The notes beneath the pieces were generated by a model, which ran no database searches, was not told where the DNA came from, and saw only the letters and a program-made list of their open reading frames with translations. From Thalassia testudinum (taxonomy: Eukaryota; Streptophyta; Magnoliopsida; Alismatales; Hydrocharitaceae), in contig JAZHRO010000003.1 in assembly GCA_037157565.1 (NCBI GenBank), forward strand, positions 73,596,501 to 73,660,500: a stretch of 64,000 nt of DNA. Reading direction: 5' to 3'. The position numbers were made by a program, and so were the translations under genes. Shown here one piece after another: positions 1 to 13,000 of this stretch (position 1 is the first letter of the stretch; every line of letters starts with the position of its first letter).

Positions 1-520
1 GCTAAAATGAAGTCATCTTCAACTAGTTAGTGTTGAGTGGAGCTGGATGTAGCTAGACCAATGCTGGGGTGAACTCCAGTCAACTTAGTTGAGCTAGCTA
101 GAGCTCCCTGTGGACTAATGGGAGCTGAGATGAGCTAGACTCAGCTAAGTTGAGCTAGATCTGAGCTGACTTGAGCTAGGGTGAGCTAAGATGAGCTATC
201 TTGAGTTGCCATTCACTAAGATGAGCTAGCCCTAGTTCAGGTGAGATGAATTCCAGCTATGGTGAGCTGGATCAAGCTGAGTTCTACCTATTGAGAACTT
301 CTCCTTCACTAGTTGCCTTCCTGAGTTTTGTGGTTCTAGGGATCTGGCAATCTGTATATCCCTAACACTCACAAAAATACATTAAAAAGACAATAAAAAT
401 GCAATGCATTCCTAACCAAATTAATGCCTAAATGCAGCCCAAAAACCCATTTGCAGAGCAATATCATAAGAGCTAGATTTGTTTTAATGCATAAGAATGA
501 TGATAAACTGGCATTTATCA
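1..520 (-). repeat. TE1 3' LTR (left copy, partial)
   Basis: It matches about 8871-9405, both ending in the sequence around ataagaatgatgataaact. On the minus strand it begins TGATAAATGCCAGTTTATCA, directly after polypurine tract GCATGGGGGTG at 521-531. The inner half is packed with degenerate GAGCTA-type short repeats. The beginning of the LTR lies outside the window. Confidence 0.75.
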
Positions 521-1983
521 CACCCCCATGCTTATCTTTTTTTTACAAAATGAAATTTTTTGGGAAATCTAATTTTTTTAACTTTTGAGGAAAAAGAGAT
601 TACGGGATCTTGGTTGGTTTAAACATAGGAGATATGAGATTTGTTAAAGATAAACATCGAGATTTGTTTTTCGATACAAAAATTAGACAAAACGGGATCA
701 ATATATCCCCCAGAAATTTCACAAATTAACCCCTTGTTAATTTAGATGACTTGAAATTTCTATTTTTAGGATTTTTTTCTGGCTCTTGAATCAGCTTCAC
801 AACTTGCAATAACCTTTACAACCTTGTGTATGTGCTTGTTAAAAGCCAACATTTATAAGGTTATGTTTTGGGTTTAAAACTTTTTTTTTTGTCCCCCATG
901 CTTATTTCTAGCGTAGTCTTACAACTGATGTGTCGGGATCATCATTCCCGTTACCAATCCTCAAGGGGGCTCTGGTGCCAGTACTTCAGGATAGCACTGT
1001 CCATGACACCACCCAGGACCTCACAACCCCAAAACACAATGCGGTGTAAAGGGACGCTCCAGGTAAACTCAAGCCCTTGCTCTAACACTATAGGTAGAGC
1101 ACCGTCTAAGATACTTAAGCAACTAAAATGCACTTTAATGCTCTATCTAATGATATGAAATATAGATATAGAGCAGTGCTGAGGCGGTAACATGTTGACA
1201 TCGCATCGTCAATGGAGGCATTTTCCTCCTTCTTAGCAGTGGGAACTCAAACCAATGATCTGCTTCGTACTTTTACTAAGTCCAAACAAGGGGTTTTTCT
1301 GATTTTTACTTGTTTTTTAGGTGTTTGCTTGTGCATGAAATTTGACAGAGGAAGTTTTGCAAGAAAAGCAAGTTTTTGAATTAGAAACTAAGCTAGATAC
1401 TTTCCATATTTCAAAAGATGATCAAGTCACCTGAACTATCATGAGTTTAGGTGGAAATTTAGAGAAGGATATCTGATCTAGCATAAAAATAGACCTTGCA
1501 ATTCTAATGATCAGATTTGTATCCTCATCCCTAGTTTGTTAAAGATAACATCCCATTACACCAAAAGTGAGTTGTCAACCTTAGTCTTGATTTCAGAATT
1601 TTCCTCAAAAATTTTTTTAGTATTTTTATTTTTTTGGGTATGCAAGCAAGAGAAACAAAATGACTCAAGAAAAAAATGCAAGTATTTAGGTTTTGAAAAT
1701 CATAAATCGATCGTCAAAATTTTAAAAACACCCGCCCATGCTTATGGTATGCAATGTCCTCATGCATCAGAAGGGAAAAGGGATCACCTTAGTGAAGGGT
1801 GGTCAGGTTTAGGATGGTCAAAACCTGGAAAAAGAAAGGAAAAAGGAAGGTATGAAAAATGATGGGTTACCTCCCATCTAGTGCTATCTTTCATGCCATT
1901 TAGCCGGGCGTGAAGGTATGCATGGAAGACCGAAAATCATGTAAAAAGTTGGACACTTGGATGGCCGCATAAAATGTGTCTTC
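521..1983 (-). other. TE1 3' noncoding block with two polypurine tracts
   Basis: Between the end of the coding frame and the LTR lie, in minus-strand order: the post-ORF motif (1861-1910), an internal polypurine tract next to ATGAGGACATTGC-like sequence (1731-1765), about 1.2 kb of noncoding DNA, and the LTR-adjacent tract (521-533). A degenerate CCATGG/TTCGAGATA-type unit lies at about 955-1020. I see no coding sequence here. Confidence 0.6.
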
Positions 1984-2579
1984 TTATGGATCCCTAGAAA
2001 ATTGATTAGAGGAAATATAGGGATCAAAGTTGGATGGAAAATGATAAGTGTAGCCTAAATCTGGCCTTTGTTTTAAATCAGGTTGAATGCCAAACTTGGG
2101 CAGGTCTAGTGGCAGGTTGAGAGGAAAGGGGTTGGGGGAGGGATGGTGAGGATTAGGTGAAGTTAGTTTGAAAAGGTGGGGTAAGGGAAGAGTGGGTGGG
2201 TCAGGGAAAGGAACAGGGGAATCATCAAGAACAGATTTCTGGTCAAGACAAGTCTCCAAATCATAGATTTTGCCGACCACTGATTCTGAATCTGATTCCT
2301 CAAAAATATTGTGGTCGGTGAGGGTATTTATCAACATTGTCTCCTCCACCATATTTGAAATTTCAGTATCTGAGTCCTCCAAAAAGTTATCATCATGGAA
2401 TCTCTTAGAGGATTTGAAAGTATCTAGAGTGATAGTTTGGCCTACGTAGATGATATCCATTTTGCCTGTGTGGCAATTGATATTTGCCTATGCAGTGACC
2501 AAAAAGGGTCGTGCAAAGATTAAAGGGGCATTCAATAAAGATTCTGGTACCTCAATGTCAAGGACCTGAAAGTCTGCAG
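1984..2579 (-). pseudogene. TE1 retropepsin 3' half plus acidic tail
   Basis: Reading on the minus strand from 2579, the frame gives a PADFQVLDIEVPE segment and a degenerate LIFARPFL motif, corresponding to ILGRPFL of Athila-type proteases. A proline- and aspartate-rich tail follows and stops at 1984. One in-frame stop lies near 2490. Removing solo LTR A and one target copy brings this frame into register with the protease 5' half at 6604-6883, so both were one gene. The tail (EDSDTEIS, EESDSES) resembles the acidic extension of the TE4 protein in composition only. Function of the tail is unknown. Confidence 0.7.
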
Positions 2580-3349
2580 GGAAGTGATGAGACACTCATC
2601 ATGATCTCAAATTACCCCTAATTAACTAGCCTTCCTAGTTAATTAGCTGAGGTTATGAATATATAAGAGTTAATTATAGAATAAGGGATATTTAGTAAAG
2701 GATGTTAAAAATAAGTTTAAAATGGCATTCTATCATTCAATTAAAATTATTAATAATCTAGATAATTGGACTCGAAATTCTATTAATCATTCCCTTATTT
2801 AATAGGTTAAGTAACTTAAACTTAACGTAAACCTAAGTATATAATAACTTAAGTAATTTTACTTAAGCTAATAAATTAACCTAAAAAGGTCAAAAATGTA
2901 AATTCAATGTGAAAATATAATATTTACCTTATTTACTAAGATACATAAAAAGTTGTAAAAGATCTAATTTAAAATAAACCTTCAAAACCTGGATTTACAT
3001 TTTGGTCCTTAAAACTTATTACAATCGGGTCCTTATTTCTCACATAGGTCCTTAGGATTCACTACATAAAAGTCCCTTTCCTTCTTCTTCTTCTTCTTCA
3101 GGCAAATGGACGGCTAGCGGCAGAGAGTCACGCCACCGCACGATTACCACCCTGCCGACATCACTCTTCTTTGTCCAAGCCCTTGCAGCTTGCGCTCACC
3201 ACCTCCTCTTGATCCACCGATTTGGATTAATAGAAAATCCTAATTTCCTGTGGGAGATAACCCTATCGTCGTCGGAGATGATGCCGGAGGATAAGCTCCT
3301 CAAGCTCCTTCTTCGGCCAGACCCTGCCACTCTCTTCATCGCTAACTAC

Positions 3350-3357
3350 TATAAATA
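3350..3357 (+). promoter_or_regulatory. TATA box of solo LTR A
   Basis: TATAAATA is followed by CCCCCTCACC. The same block occurs in solo LTR C and, on the opposite strand, in the TE7 LTR. It probably drove Pol II transcription of the parent element. Confidence 0.6.
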
Positions 3358-5480
3358 CCCCCTCACCCCTTCAATTTAACTCAAGTTGGTTCCCTTCCCT
3401 CTTCTAACACTGAGCCGATCCAATAGGCTATTTGTCTGCAACTCCAGCGACTTTCCATCTCACTTTTCGACTTCCTCCATTCATTTTTATCAGCTGAGGA
3501 GATCCGTCGTGGTCAACCGCATCTCTGACACAGGCGCTGACCTACGGAGTCCTCTACTTCACCTCAAATCCGCCCGCTGGAGATCTTTCTTTTCACCCTT
3601 TGATTTTGTCATCCTCCATGAGACTTTGCCGGAACCCTATTAACCCCTTTGTCCAGGTAACAGTAGATTAGGAGTAGGAGTAGGAGTAGGTTAGCTTAGT
3701 TAGTTAGTTTAGGTAGTTAGATTACAGTAATTTTAGAATTTCAGTATCATCTTCTTCAACTCCGGCGAGCTCCTTGAGCTCTCCAGAGCCTTAATTTCAT
3801 ATTTTGAAATCACTGTTCACCTTTCTTTACCTCCCACGATCATTTTTTATCCACTTAATCATTTAATTGAACCACCTAATCGCCTAATTCATCTTTCACT
3901 TCCACTGACTACTGTCAGTGTCCATGGCGACAGTAGTCTTGCTAATTCCACCTCCACTGGGTTCTCCATCATCTGTTCACCACTTTAGAACCCTAATCGA
4001 CAGTATAATACATATAAATATCACGTATAACCTAAACACCCAAATCTAATTAAGCTCCTGAGCTCGCTGTCAATGGCGGCTTAGGAGTAGTTCAAATCAT
4101 CAATTAAATATATATTTAGTATCACAGACATCTGTTGACTTGTCTCAACCACTCAATTAAGTGGGAGATCAATTCTCGTGCCTCAACCAACTCAATCTTC
4201 ATTCAAAATAAATTCACTATCAAATCTTACATTTAAAGAGATAATGAGAAATTAAATGTGATTCTGAGGTTCCTTGCAACCTCAGGAATCTTTTTAAGTT
4301 AAAAATGGCAAGTTTAAGCAATTTGTACATAGTTTACATATTTTCTAGGCTCACTGAAGCTCCGGCGAGCTTCGACGAGCCATTGTTGAGCTTCAGCCTT
4401 TACAATTTGTTGAGAAGCTCCAGATCAGTGATTTAACTATCACTCATTAATTTGCAGATGTTTAATTGAGGATTTAGCCACTAGAGTTGTAGATAGTTCT
4501 TCATCTCCTGCAACTCCGACAGAGTTGGAGATCAGTGACAAATAGGTTCTAGTCCTGTTTAAGAAGTCGGGAAGCATCATTATTGATCCCTGGGTTCATT
4601 TCTATGATCCAATCACTATCACTACTCTTAGATTCCTCTGACGAACAAACACTTTTTGGAGCTCAGGAGGCAAGCCTGTAACCCTAGAAATATTAGTTAG
4701 AACACCTATTAAAGAGGCTGATCAAATTCCTATTGTTGAAAGAACTCTATTTGAGGTTTTAATTTCCAGTGGAGAGGCTTCGAATAGAAAGTCAAATTTT
4801 TGTGCCTTCACAGTGAAATTGAGTTTGATTATGGAGTTCTGAGCTTGAGCTAAGGAATTGACGAGATAGAATGGATTCTGAGATCTTGTTGAATGATATG
4901 AGAGAGAAGAATAAAGTGAGCTCAGACATGTATTTTGGTGAAAATTTGAACTTTATCAGTTTGGGTTATTTTTGAACCCAAACTAACAGTAGTGCCATTT
5001 TGTCGAGTTTTGATTTTAAATCTTGCCCAAATTAATCAGTTATAACCCTTAGAACTTGCTTAAATCATTTAGCAATGCGCTTAAGTGTCTGTTGCACATA
5101 TCAGAGATAGAAATTGCTATCTCCGAAACTTTTAGAGAGGTGTGGAGCTTTTATGCTGTTCCTAAAGGTCTTGAGAGCTTAAATCTTACTCTAGCAGCTA
5201 CGAAATCATTTGTATTAACTGTTCAGACATTTAGTTAAGATAACATAAGTCCATGTGAGGACTCTGTGACATTAATTTCCATTTTTAGGTAATTAAAAAC
5301 CCGTAGGAACCCCCTAATTTTACCTTTCAAATTGAAGAGGAAACATCCGCTAAACCATAAATTGACCCTGCAATCCTATAGTGTAACCTTAGAGCTTTCC
5401 AACAAACTTTATATCACTTGATTTGAAGCTTTGAGTAGGGTGTTATGATCTGTTGAAGTTGGGTCTGGAGGGGGGAACAT

Positions 5481-5524
5481 AGTCCCACATCATTAATTCC
5501 CTAGCACGTGCATGGGAACAAAAG
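5481..5524 (+). promoter_or_regulatory. USE-like element plus TATA-like box, solo LTR A
   Basis: AGTCCCACATCA (5481-5492) differs at one base from the plant snRNA upstream element RTCCCACATCG. After exactly 25 nt comes ACAAAAG (5518-5524), the site where copies B and C have ATAAAA/ATAAAG. Spacing is as in copies B, C and TE2. Confidence 0.45.
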
Positions 5525-6603
5525 TGATTTGTTGCATAGGCCATTCAGTCATGAGCACTTGGTGCACCAGTTACCGATCTGAGCATTCCGAACCTATTTG
5601 AGCATGTGTATGTGTGTGTGTGGGCATGTGTGCCTGCGGGTGTGCACCCGAGTGGGCGTGGGTGAGTGTGCCCTAGGAGGGCAAGGCCTGGGAGGCTGGG
5701 TTAAGCCAGATCAGCTCGAAAGTATGAATCAAATGAAGATGGACCGAAATCTAACCTAATTGAAATCAGGCGAGGATCGAGTAGGGTCTGGTCCCACCCT
5801 GGCCTCAGGGTACTGTGTATCCTCGAAAGGACCTCGTCGCAAATAAAATAATTTTTGGTTAAAAAGTAAATAAACCTAGTTCAGCTGAAGGATCAAAGGA
5901 AAAGGAGAGTCGATGGTTAAATGCTAAGTGTTGAACTGAAGGCTAAGAAAGCAAAGGAAAGAAAGGAGAATAGGCACTACTAAGGGAACTAAGAAAGAAG
6001 AAGAAAGCTAAGGGGAAGAGAAGGAGAAGGCAGGAGCAGAAGAGAGGTAAGAAAGGGAGCTTGAGATAGAGAATAAAAGGAAAAGAGAGAAAGAAAGAAA
6101 GGAAGAAGAAGAAAAGAGAGGCTGATAAAATGAAGGAAAATTTATTTTTTCTTGCATCATTTTCATTTCTTTTTGTTCTTAAATGTTGTAAAAAGGCATA
6201 TTTTAATAGAACAATTCTTATTGCCTTAATTTCTTTGAAATAAAATAGAAAATTAACATGTTTACTTGTTAATAATGTACATCATTTAAGTAAATTTGTT
6301 TTTCATATGGAATTTTGTATATTCTTTATAGTTTAAATCATTTGACAAAATTCATGCTTTTATAACCAACCTAATTATACCTCCTAAACTTGGAAAGAAA
6401 ATAAAAGATAATTGCTGAATTTAGAATGAATTATACCTCCCAGCAAATGACCTAGACTCAACTAGTAAAAATTTCTAAAATGTTAGGTTAATTCGACCCT
6501 ATACTACACAATCGACACAATTTCGAGTTAACCTAAGTGACTTTTTCTACTATTAATTAAGTGAAATTAACTTAATTACTGAGTTGAGAGAGCCACGCTA
6601 TTA

Positions 6604-6883
6604 GGAACACACAATTCTATACCTTGACCATAACATCCTCAACAATTCCACGAGGTTTGATTGTAGATCGGTCAACTAATTGCAAGGTAACCTCGACGGG
6701 TTTTAATTCATCGATCCGAAACTCTTCAAATAAAATCATGGGAATGATATTAACTGAGGCACCAAGATCAAGGAGGGCATCATCAAAGATAGTATCATCA
6801 ATAATCTTTAAAATTAATGGCACCCTTGGATCTTTCATCTTATGAGGCAGCTTGATCTGTATGACAGGGCTTACTGTCTCCAA
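6604..6883 (-). pseudogene. TE1 retropepsin 5' half
   Basis: The minus-strand frame contains PVIQIKLPHKMKDPRVP, then the aspartic protease signature LLDLGASVNIIP, then VTLQLVDRST and PRGIVEDVMVKV. This is the Athila-type retropepsin pattern, with DLGA in place of the common DTGA. An in-frame stop follows VMVKV, and solo LTR A interrupts the domain right after. The protease would process the gag polyprotein inside virus-like particles. Its frame differs from that of the upstream gag linker, so a frameshift separates them in this copy. It is a relic. Confidence 0.8.
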
Positions 6884-6936
6884 AAGATGTACCTGTCCTA
6901 GATTTTTGGCCTACCTTTTAGGAGTACAGATCTCCT

Positions 6937-8535
6937 TCAAAAATTTGGCGTAGGTAGGAATATATTTGACGGCATATAGAAGGGGAATATTGATTTGAAC
7001 TTGCCCAAATAGATCCACGAGTTCTTCTGTGGTGGGCTCAGATTTTTTTTTCTGTTGGTGGTGGGGTGGAGAGCTTGTGGAAAAGCGATAGGAGTTGTGT
7101 CTTGAGATTTTTGTGTTTCTTTTTCTTCCTGATGGGGAGGTGGAGAGTCAATGTGCATAGGGATGGGGATGTCACCAGGTTTTGGTGAAGGCCTAGGATA
7201 AGTGGTGGTTTTCCCACTCCTCAACGTAACTGCATGTGCAGTCGGATTATTATTTGGAGGAGGTGGGGGGCCTGTGGTTGTGGAAACTTGGGAGGTTGCA
7301 GAGGTGGTGGATTAGTAGGAGGCTGATTCGAGTAGTGTGGATTTCTGCCTGGGTATTGGTTCCTTTGGTGATTAAGGTTGGCATGGGTTGGGAGGGAAGA
7401 TGTCTTGCAAGCCTTTGAGTGGGAGTAACCCCGATATGATTATTCAGATTTGTGATGGTGCAGGTTACTTCCATCATCTTTGTCTGCATGGTCTGCATGG
7501 TTCTTATCATTTGGGAATTGATGTCTTGTTGGGATGGCCCAGGATGAAAGGTTGAATTGGATCCATACCCATTAAACTGATTTGGTTGGGGAGGAACCTG
7601 ATTATTCTAGGAGTAGTTTGGGTAGTTCCTCCAATTGCAAGAAATTTTAAATAGCTCCTGGATGGCAGAAATATTTTGAGTGGGGTTAAGATCTGGATAG
7701 TTATAATTCCCCATTGAATCATGGGCAACCTCAGAATACTGGTAATAATCAGCAGGAGTAGTGTTGAGATTGTGCAAATTTTCTCTTTGTGGAAAGTTAG
7801 GTTGGGCTAGATGTGGACTGTGTGGAGCTGGGTTGATGTGGCAAGTCTTTCCTCAATCTTGTTTTGATTAATGTGCATCTGGTTGAGGTTTTGGGAGACC
7901 ATTTGAAGATCGTCTTGGGTGACATGGATAGCTTGGGTGCCTACTTCATAAATACTGAATTGCAGGTTTGGGGTTCTGCAAAATGTGTTCATGGAAGCTT
8001 GATTAAATGAGTTTTCATTCATTTCTTCGAAATGGTCATAGGCACTCTAAACATCCTTGTTTAAGAAGTTGTCGCCACACGAGGTGTCAACGAAATGTCG
8101 GATTTGATCTTCTAATCCATGATAGAAGATTTGCACGAGGACCCATAAAGGAATCTCGTGGTGCGGACAACCTCTTGGTAGATCATGAAATCTTTCCCAA
8201 GAATCATGAAAAGTCTCACTAGATTTCTGTTGAAAGGTCGTAATAGATCTTTGCAGGGAATTAGTACGACCTATGGGAAAGATTTTCTTGAAGAAGTCGC
8301 TCTTGAGCTGAGGCCAAGTTGTGATGGGTCGGCCAATGGTCCTGAACTAGTAAGCAGCCTTATATTTTAGAGATAATTGAAATAGCCTCATCAGCCAAAG
8401 GTCTTCTTGCACATTTCGAGAATGGGTTGCTTGGGCAAGAAGACTTAGCTCTTCTTCCCTAGGAAGGCCATGGAAGTGTTTAATCAGGTTCAGAACCACC
8501 GGCTTGATTACGAAGTCCCCCTCTAGTATGACCAC
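6937..8535 (-). pseudogene. TE1 gag, degenerate
   Basis: On the minus strand the N-terminal part (8535-8347) reads FVIKPVVLNLIKHFHGLPREE and later LRLFQLSLKYKAAY-like sequence, recognisable as Athila-type capsid (retrotransposon gag). Further segments at 8022-7807, 7728-7507 and 7510-7250 are separated by stops and at least one frameshift. The 7250-7728 region is glutamine/asparagine/proline-rich, and the 7224-6937 segment begins with the TLRSGK linker. No CCHC zinc knuckle is seen, which is usual for this clade. The first codons are missing because gag abuts the LTR. Confidence 0.7.
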
Positions 8536-8559
8536 CCCTGGTCGTTCCTAGCTATGGAG

Positions 8560-9405
8560 TAGAGAAGTAGGCAATGGGAGCTAGGGTTTGAGGAGAGGAG
8601 CTGAGGAGGAGAAGTCTGGAGATTGAACTGAAGCTGACAGCTGCTGAAAAGAATGGCATGCAGCTACTTTAGCTAGCTTGGCTTACTAATTCTTTGCTAG
8701 CTGCTAAGCCAAGCTAAAGTGAGCTGGCTTCTACCATAATGAGATAAGGTGAGCTGATTTTGTTGCTCCCAGGGAGGATCAAGCTGGTTGGGGTAGCTAA
8801 GGTACCTTTGCTTAACTGAGTTGAGCTAAACTGAATCATTGGGAGTTGGACTTGACCACCCCGAGCTGAAATAAAGTCATCTTCAGCTGGCTGGAGTTGA
8901 GTGGAGTTGGATGTAGCAAGACCAGAGCTAGGGTGAACTCCAGTCAACTCAGTTGAGCTAGCTAGAGCTCCATGTGGACTAATGGGAGTCAAGATGAGCT
9001 AGACTTAGCTAAGCTGAGCTGGATCTAAGCTGACCTGAGCTAGGGTGAGCTAAGATGAGCTCTCTTAAGCTGCCACTTAGCTGAGATAAGCTTAATGGAG
9101 CTAGGATGAGCTAATCCTAGTTTAGGTGAGATGAATTCCAGCTTTGGTGAGTTGGACCAAGTTGAGTTCCAGCTTGTGAGAGCTCCTCCTTCACCAATTG
9201 CCTTCCTGAGTGCTAGGGTTCTAAGGATCTGGCAACTTGTATATCCCTAACACTCAGAAAAACACATTAAAAAGACAATAAAAAGTGCAATGCATGCCTA
9301 ACCTAATTAATGCCTAAATGCAACCGAAAAACCCTTTTGCGAAGCAAAATCCTAAGAGCTAGGTTTGTTTTAATGCATAAGAATGATGATAAACTGGGTT
9401 TATTA
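8560..9405 (-). repeat. TE1 5' LTR (right copy)
   Basis: Positions 8871-9405 are colinear with 1-520. The outer end aaactgggtttatta matches the left LTR end with a final C-to-T. The inner boundary near 8560 is approximate because the left LTR is incomplete in the window. The LTR holds a dense array of GAGCTA/GAGCTGG-type short repeats at 8640-9180. Confidence 0.6.
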
Positions 9406-9490
9406 GAACGCATGAGAAGCATGGGTTCCTTTACTTCAAGCCCAAGCCATGGAATCCTTTCTTCTTGATCTAAAGCTTCCCCTGAAGCTC

Positions 9491-9497
9491 TATAAAC
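9491..9497 (+). promoter_or_regulatory. TATA box of TE2 LTR
   Basis: TATAAAC in the context gaagctctataaacagcc. A C-rich presumed leader follows. Weakly supported by position in the LTR. Confidence 0.4.
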
Positions 9498-10010
9498 AGC
9501 CAGCATGCATAACCTTTTCCCCTTGAAAGTTTTGGCTACCCAAATCACCCTAATTTCTCCTCCGGCCACCGAAACCTCTGCTCTGGTGACCTCCTTGGAT
9601 CGTCCTCCTCTAGCCGTCCAACCGTCAAATTGGACGGCCTAAGTTCACTCTCTCTTCCTCGCGATCCTCTCAGGTCAAAGAGAGGGCATGTCTCTACCAC
9701 ATTCGCCGTTGCTGCCTCGTCATCCCCATCACCTTCACCTACTCCGGTCAAGCCACGATCAGAGCTCTCCAGACTTCTCCCACTTTTCTAAGACTCTCTT
9801 TCTCTTCCGTTCTCCCTCTACATCATTTTTCCCTCATATACACTCCTAATCAACCACGCAACACACCTTGACACCCTCACCTTCTTCCACTCCGATGAAT
9901 CTCTAGCAACGTCTCTAGCTCGCTCCACCACACAAAACTGTATTCCACCAACTCCATTAGCTCCCCCTCAACCTCCACAACAAAATCCCTCGATCAATTA
10001 CGGTGTTCAC

Positions 10011-13000
10011 TGATGGGACACTCATCATGATCTCTAATTACCCCTAATTAACTAGTAAGCTAAGGTTATGAATATATGAGGGTTAATTACAAAATAAGGG
10101 ATATTTAATAAAGGATAGTAAAATAAGTTAAAAATGGCATTTTATCATTCAATTAACATTATTAACAATTTAATTAATAATTGGACTCGAAATCCTATTA
10201 ATCATTCCCTTAGTTAATAAGATAAGTACTTAAACATAATGTATACCTAAGTATATAACAACTTAATTGATTTTACTTAATCCAATAAATTAACCTAAAA
10301 AGGTCAAAAATGTATATTCAGGGTGCAAACATAATTTTTACCTTATTTACTAACATATATAAAAAGTTGAAAAAGATCTAAGTTAAAAAAAAATCTTCAA
10401 GACATGGGTTTACATTTTGGTCCTTACTTTTCATTACAATCGGGTCCTTATTTCTCACATTGGTCCTTAATATTTATTACATATAAGTCCCTCTTCATCT
10501 TCTTCTTCAGCCAAATGAATGGCTAGTGGCAGAGAGTCACGCCACCGCATGATCACCTCCCTTCCTACATCAACCTTCTTTGTCCAAGCTCTTGTAGCTT
10601 GCGCTCACCACCTCCACTTCTTCCTCTAGTCTGGATTAACCGAAAATCCTATTTTTCAGTGGGAGATAACCTCACCGTCGTCGGAGACAACGACGGAGAT
10701 TAAGCTCCTCAAGCTCCTTCATCGGCCAGATCCTGCCATTCTCTTCGTTGCCAACTGCTGTAAATACCTCGTCACCCCTCAGATTTTACTCAAGTTGGCT
10801 CCCTTCCCTCTTCTAACACTGCAACCGACCCAATAGGCGATTCGTCCAAAACTCTGACGACTTTCCATTTCAATTTCCGACTGCTTCCATCCTTCTTGAT
10901 TAGCCGAGGAGATCCACCATGGTCTTCCATGCTCTGACATAGGCACCGACCAAAGGAATCCTCTGCTTCACCTCAAATCTACCCACCGGAGATCTTTCTT
11001 CCACCCTCTGATTTCGTCGTCAACCATGAGACTTCGGTGGAACCCTATTGACCCCTTCATCCAAGTAATAGTAGATTAGGAGTAGGAGTAGGAGTAGGCT
11101 AGCTTAGTCAGGTAGGTAGGTAGTTAGATTAGATGTAATTTTAGAATTTCAATGTTCATCTTCTCTGACTCCGGCAAACTCCTTGAGCTCACCAGAGACT
11201 TAATTTCATCTTTTGAAATCGCTGTCCACCTTCCTTTATCTTCCATAACCATTTCTAATTCACTTAAACACCTAATTGAATCACCTAATCGCCTAATTCA
11301 CATTTCACCTTCACTGACTGCTGTCACAGTCCATGGTGACAGTACTCGAGTTAATTCCACCACCATAGGGTCTTTCATCATCTACCCACCACTTATGGAC
11401 CCTAATCGACACTATAATACCTATAAATACCATAAATAAATTAAATGCCAAAATCTTAATTAAGCTCCTGAGCTTGCTGTCAATGGCAACTCAGGAGCAG
11501 TTCAAATCCTAAATTAAATATATATATATATATTTGAATATAAACACTTGTTGACTTGTTTTAACCTCACAATCGAGTGGTTAAATAAGTCCTGAGCTTA
11601 TTTCAAATCAAATTTTTAAAGAAACGATTTCACTGTAAAATCTTACATTTAAAGAAATAATGAAGAATTAAATGTGATACTAAGGTTCCTTGCAACCTCA
11701 AGATCCTTTCTAAATCAAAAAATGGTAAGTTTAATCAATCTGTACACACTTTACATATTTTCTAGACTCACCAGCGAGCCATTTTTGTACTTCAGCCTCT
11801 GAAACTTGTTGAGAAGCTCTAGAATGATTCAAATCTGATCACTGATTGTCGTGAGCATATTTGTTTGAAGATTTAGTATCTGGAGCCGAAGATTGAAGTT
11901 CATCTTCTCCAACTCCGACGGAATTGGAGAAGTCTATTAGTTAGGTTTAAGTTGAGTTTAAGGAACCTAGAAGCTTCAGTGCGATGCACTGAAGTTGTTC
12001 ATGACCACATTCCACTATAGCAACCTCTGATTTCCTCTGATGAACAAACACTTTTTGAACATCAAGCGGCGAGCTTGAAACCCTAGAAATCAAGGTCAGA
12101 ACACCTATCTAAAGATATGAATAAGTTCTAGAGGTTGAGAAGACTTTATTCGAGGGTTTGATTTCCCGTGGAGAAGATTTTAACAGAAAGTCAACTTTTG
12201 TGCCTCCACAATCAACATGAGTTTGATACTTTGAATCTGAGCTCAATCTGAGGAATTGTGAGGCTTAAATAGATTTTGAGTTTTTGTTGGATTGTTTTAG
12301 AGAGATTTGACTGAGCTCAAACATGTGTTTTGATAGGATTTTAGTTCCTGTCAGTTTGGGTTACTTTCGAACCCAAACTAACAGGGGAAGCATTTTGATG
12401 AAATATGAATTTAAATCCTACCTAGCTCGGTTAATTACAACCCTTAGAATTAGTTTAAATCAATCAGAGATGTTTCTTTGTGTTTGTTCATCCATTTCAG
12501 TCTGAAAATTTTGATTTCAGAAGCTTTCAGAGAAGCTTCAACCTTTCGTACACTATCTGAAGGTCTTGAGAGATTAAAACTTACTCTAACAAAGGCGGAA
12601 TCACTTGTATAACCTGTATAGACCTTTAAATAAGAGAGAAAAGCCCATCTGAGGACTCTGTGGATGTTAATTTCATTTTCAGGCGATAAATAACCCGTAG
12701 GACCCCCTGATTTTATATTTCAAATTGAAGAGGGAAACATCTTCAAAACCTTAAATTGACCCTGCAATTGTGCAGATCAAGCTTAGAGCTTTCTAACAAA
12801 CTTTAAATCACTCAATTTGGAGCTCTGGGAAGAAAGTTATGATCATTTGAAGTTGGGTCTGGAAGGGGTTAGAGAGTTCCACATCGTCAGATTCTGAGCG
12901 CGTGCATGGGGATAAAAAGATTTTGTTACATGGGCTTACCAATCGTCAGTGCGTGGCGCACCGATTATCGTTCTGATCTGATTATGTGCATGTGTGTGTG

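Larger units (their letters stand above)
2585..6603 (+). mobile_element. Solo LTR A, about 4.0 kb
   Basis: The sequence starts TGATGAGACACTCATCA and is colinear with 10011-13994 and 32715-36707. It is flanked by GGAAG (2580-2584) and GGAAC (6604-6608), a 5-bp target duplication with one mismatch; the terminal CA has become TA. Inside are a TATAAATA box (3350-3357), a USE-like element (5481-5492) and a purine-rich stretch (about 5940-6125). No internal region or second LTR is attached, so it is a solo LTR left by LTR-LTR recombination. It lies within the TE1 protease gene, and excision of insert plus one target copy restores that frame. Confidence 0.88.
1..9405 (-). mobile_element. TE1: Athila-like gag-protease LTR element without reverse transcriptase (left end outside window)
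   Basis: On the minus strand the order is right LTR (about 8560-9405), gag remnants, retropepsin, acidic tail, 3' noncoding block and left LTR (1-520). The gag-protease linker carries the Athila-type string TAHAVTLRSGK at about 7195-7225. The open frame ends at 1984, followed at once by the conserved post-ORF motif (1861-1910) and two polypurine tracts, so there is no room for reverse transcriptase, RNase H or integrase. No primer-binding site is visible between the right LTR and gag, so the 5' leader and gag start appear deleted. Solo LTR A sits inside the protease. Bases 9406-9410 (gaacg) would be the right target duplication; the left copy is off the window. Clade assignment is by motif recognition. 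Confidence 0.75.

Noticed and set aside
2585..6603. First taken for a DNA transposon with 9-bp target duplications (from copy C, CAATGCATG on both sides)
   Set aside because: With TG...CA ends all three copies give consistent 5-bp duplications, and the TGATGAG start matches the TE7 LTR, so solo LTR is the better reading. The longer match in C is chance extension.
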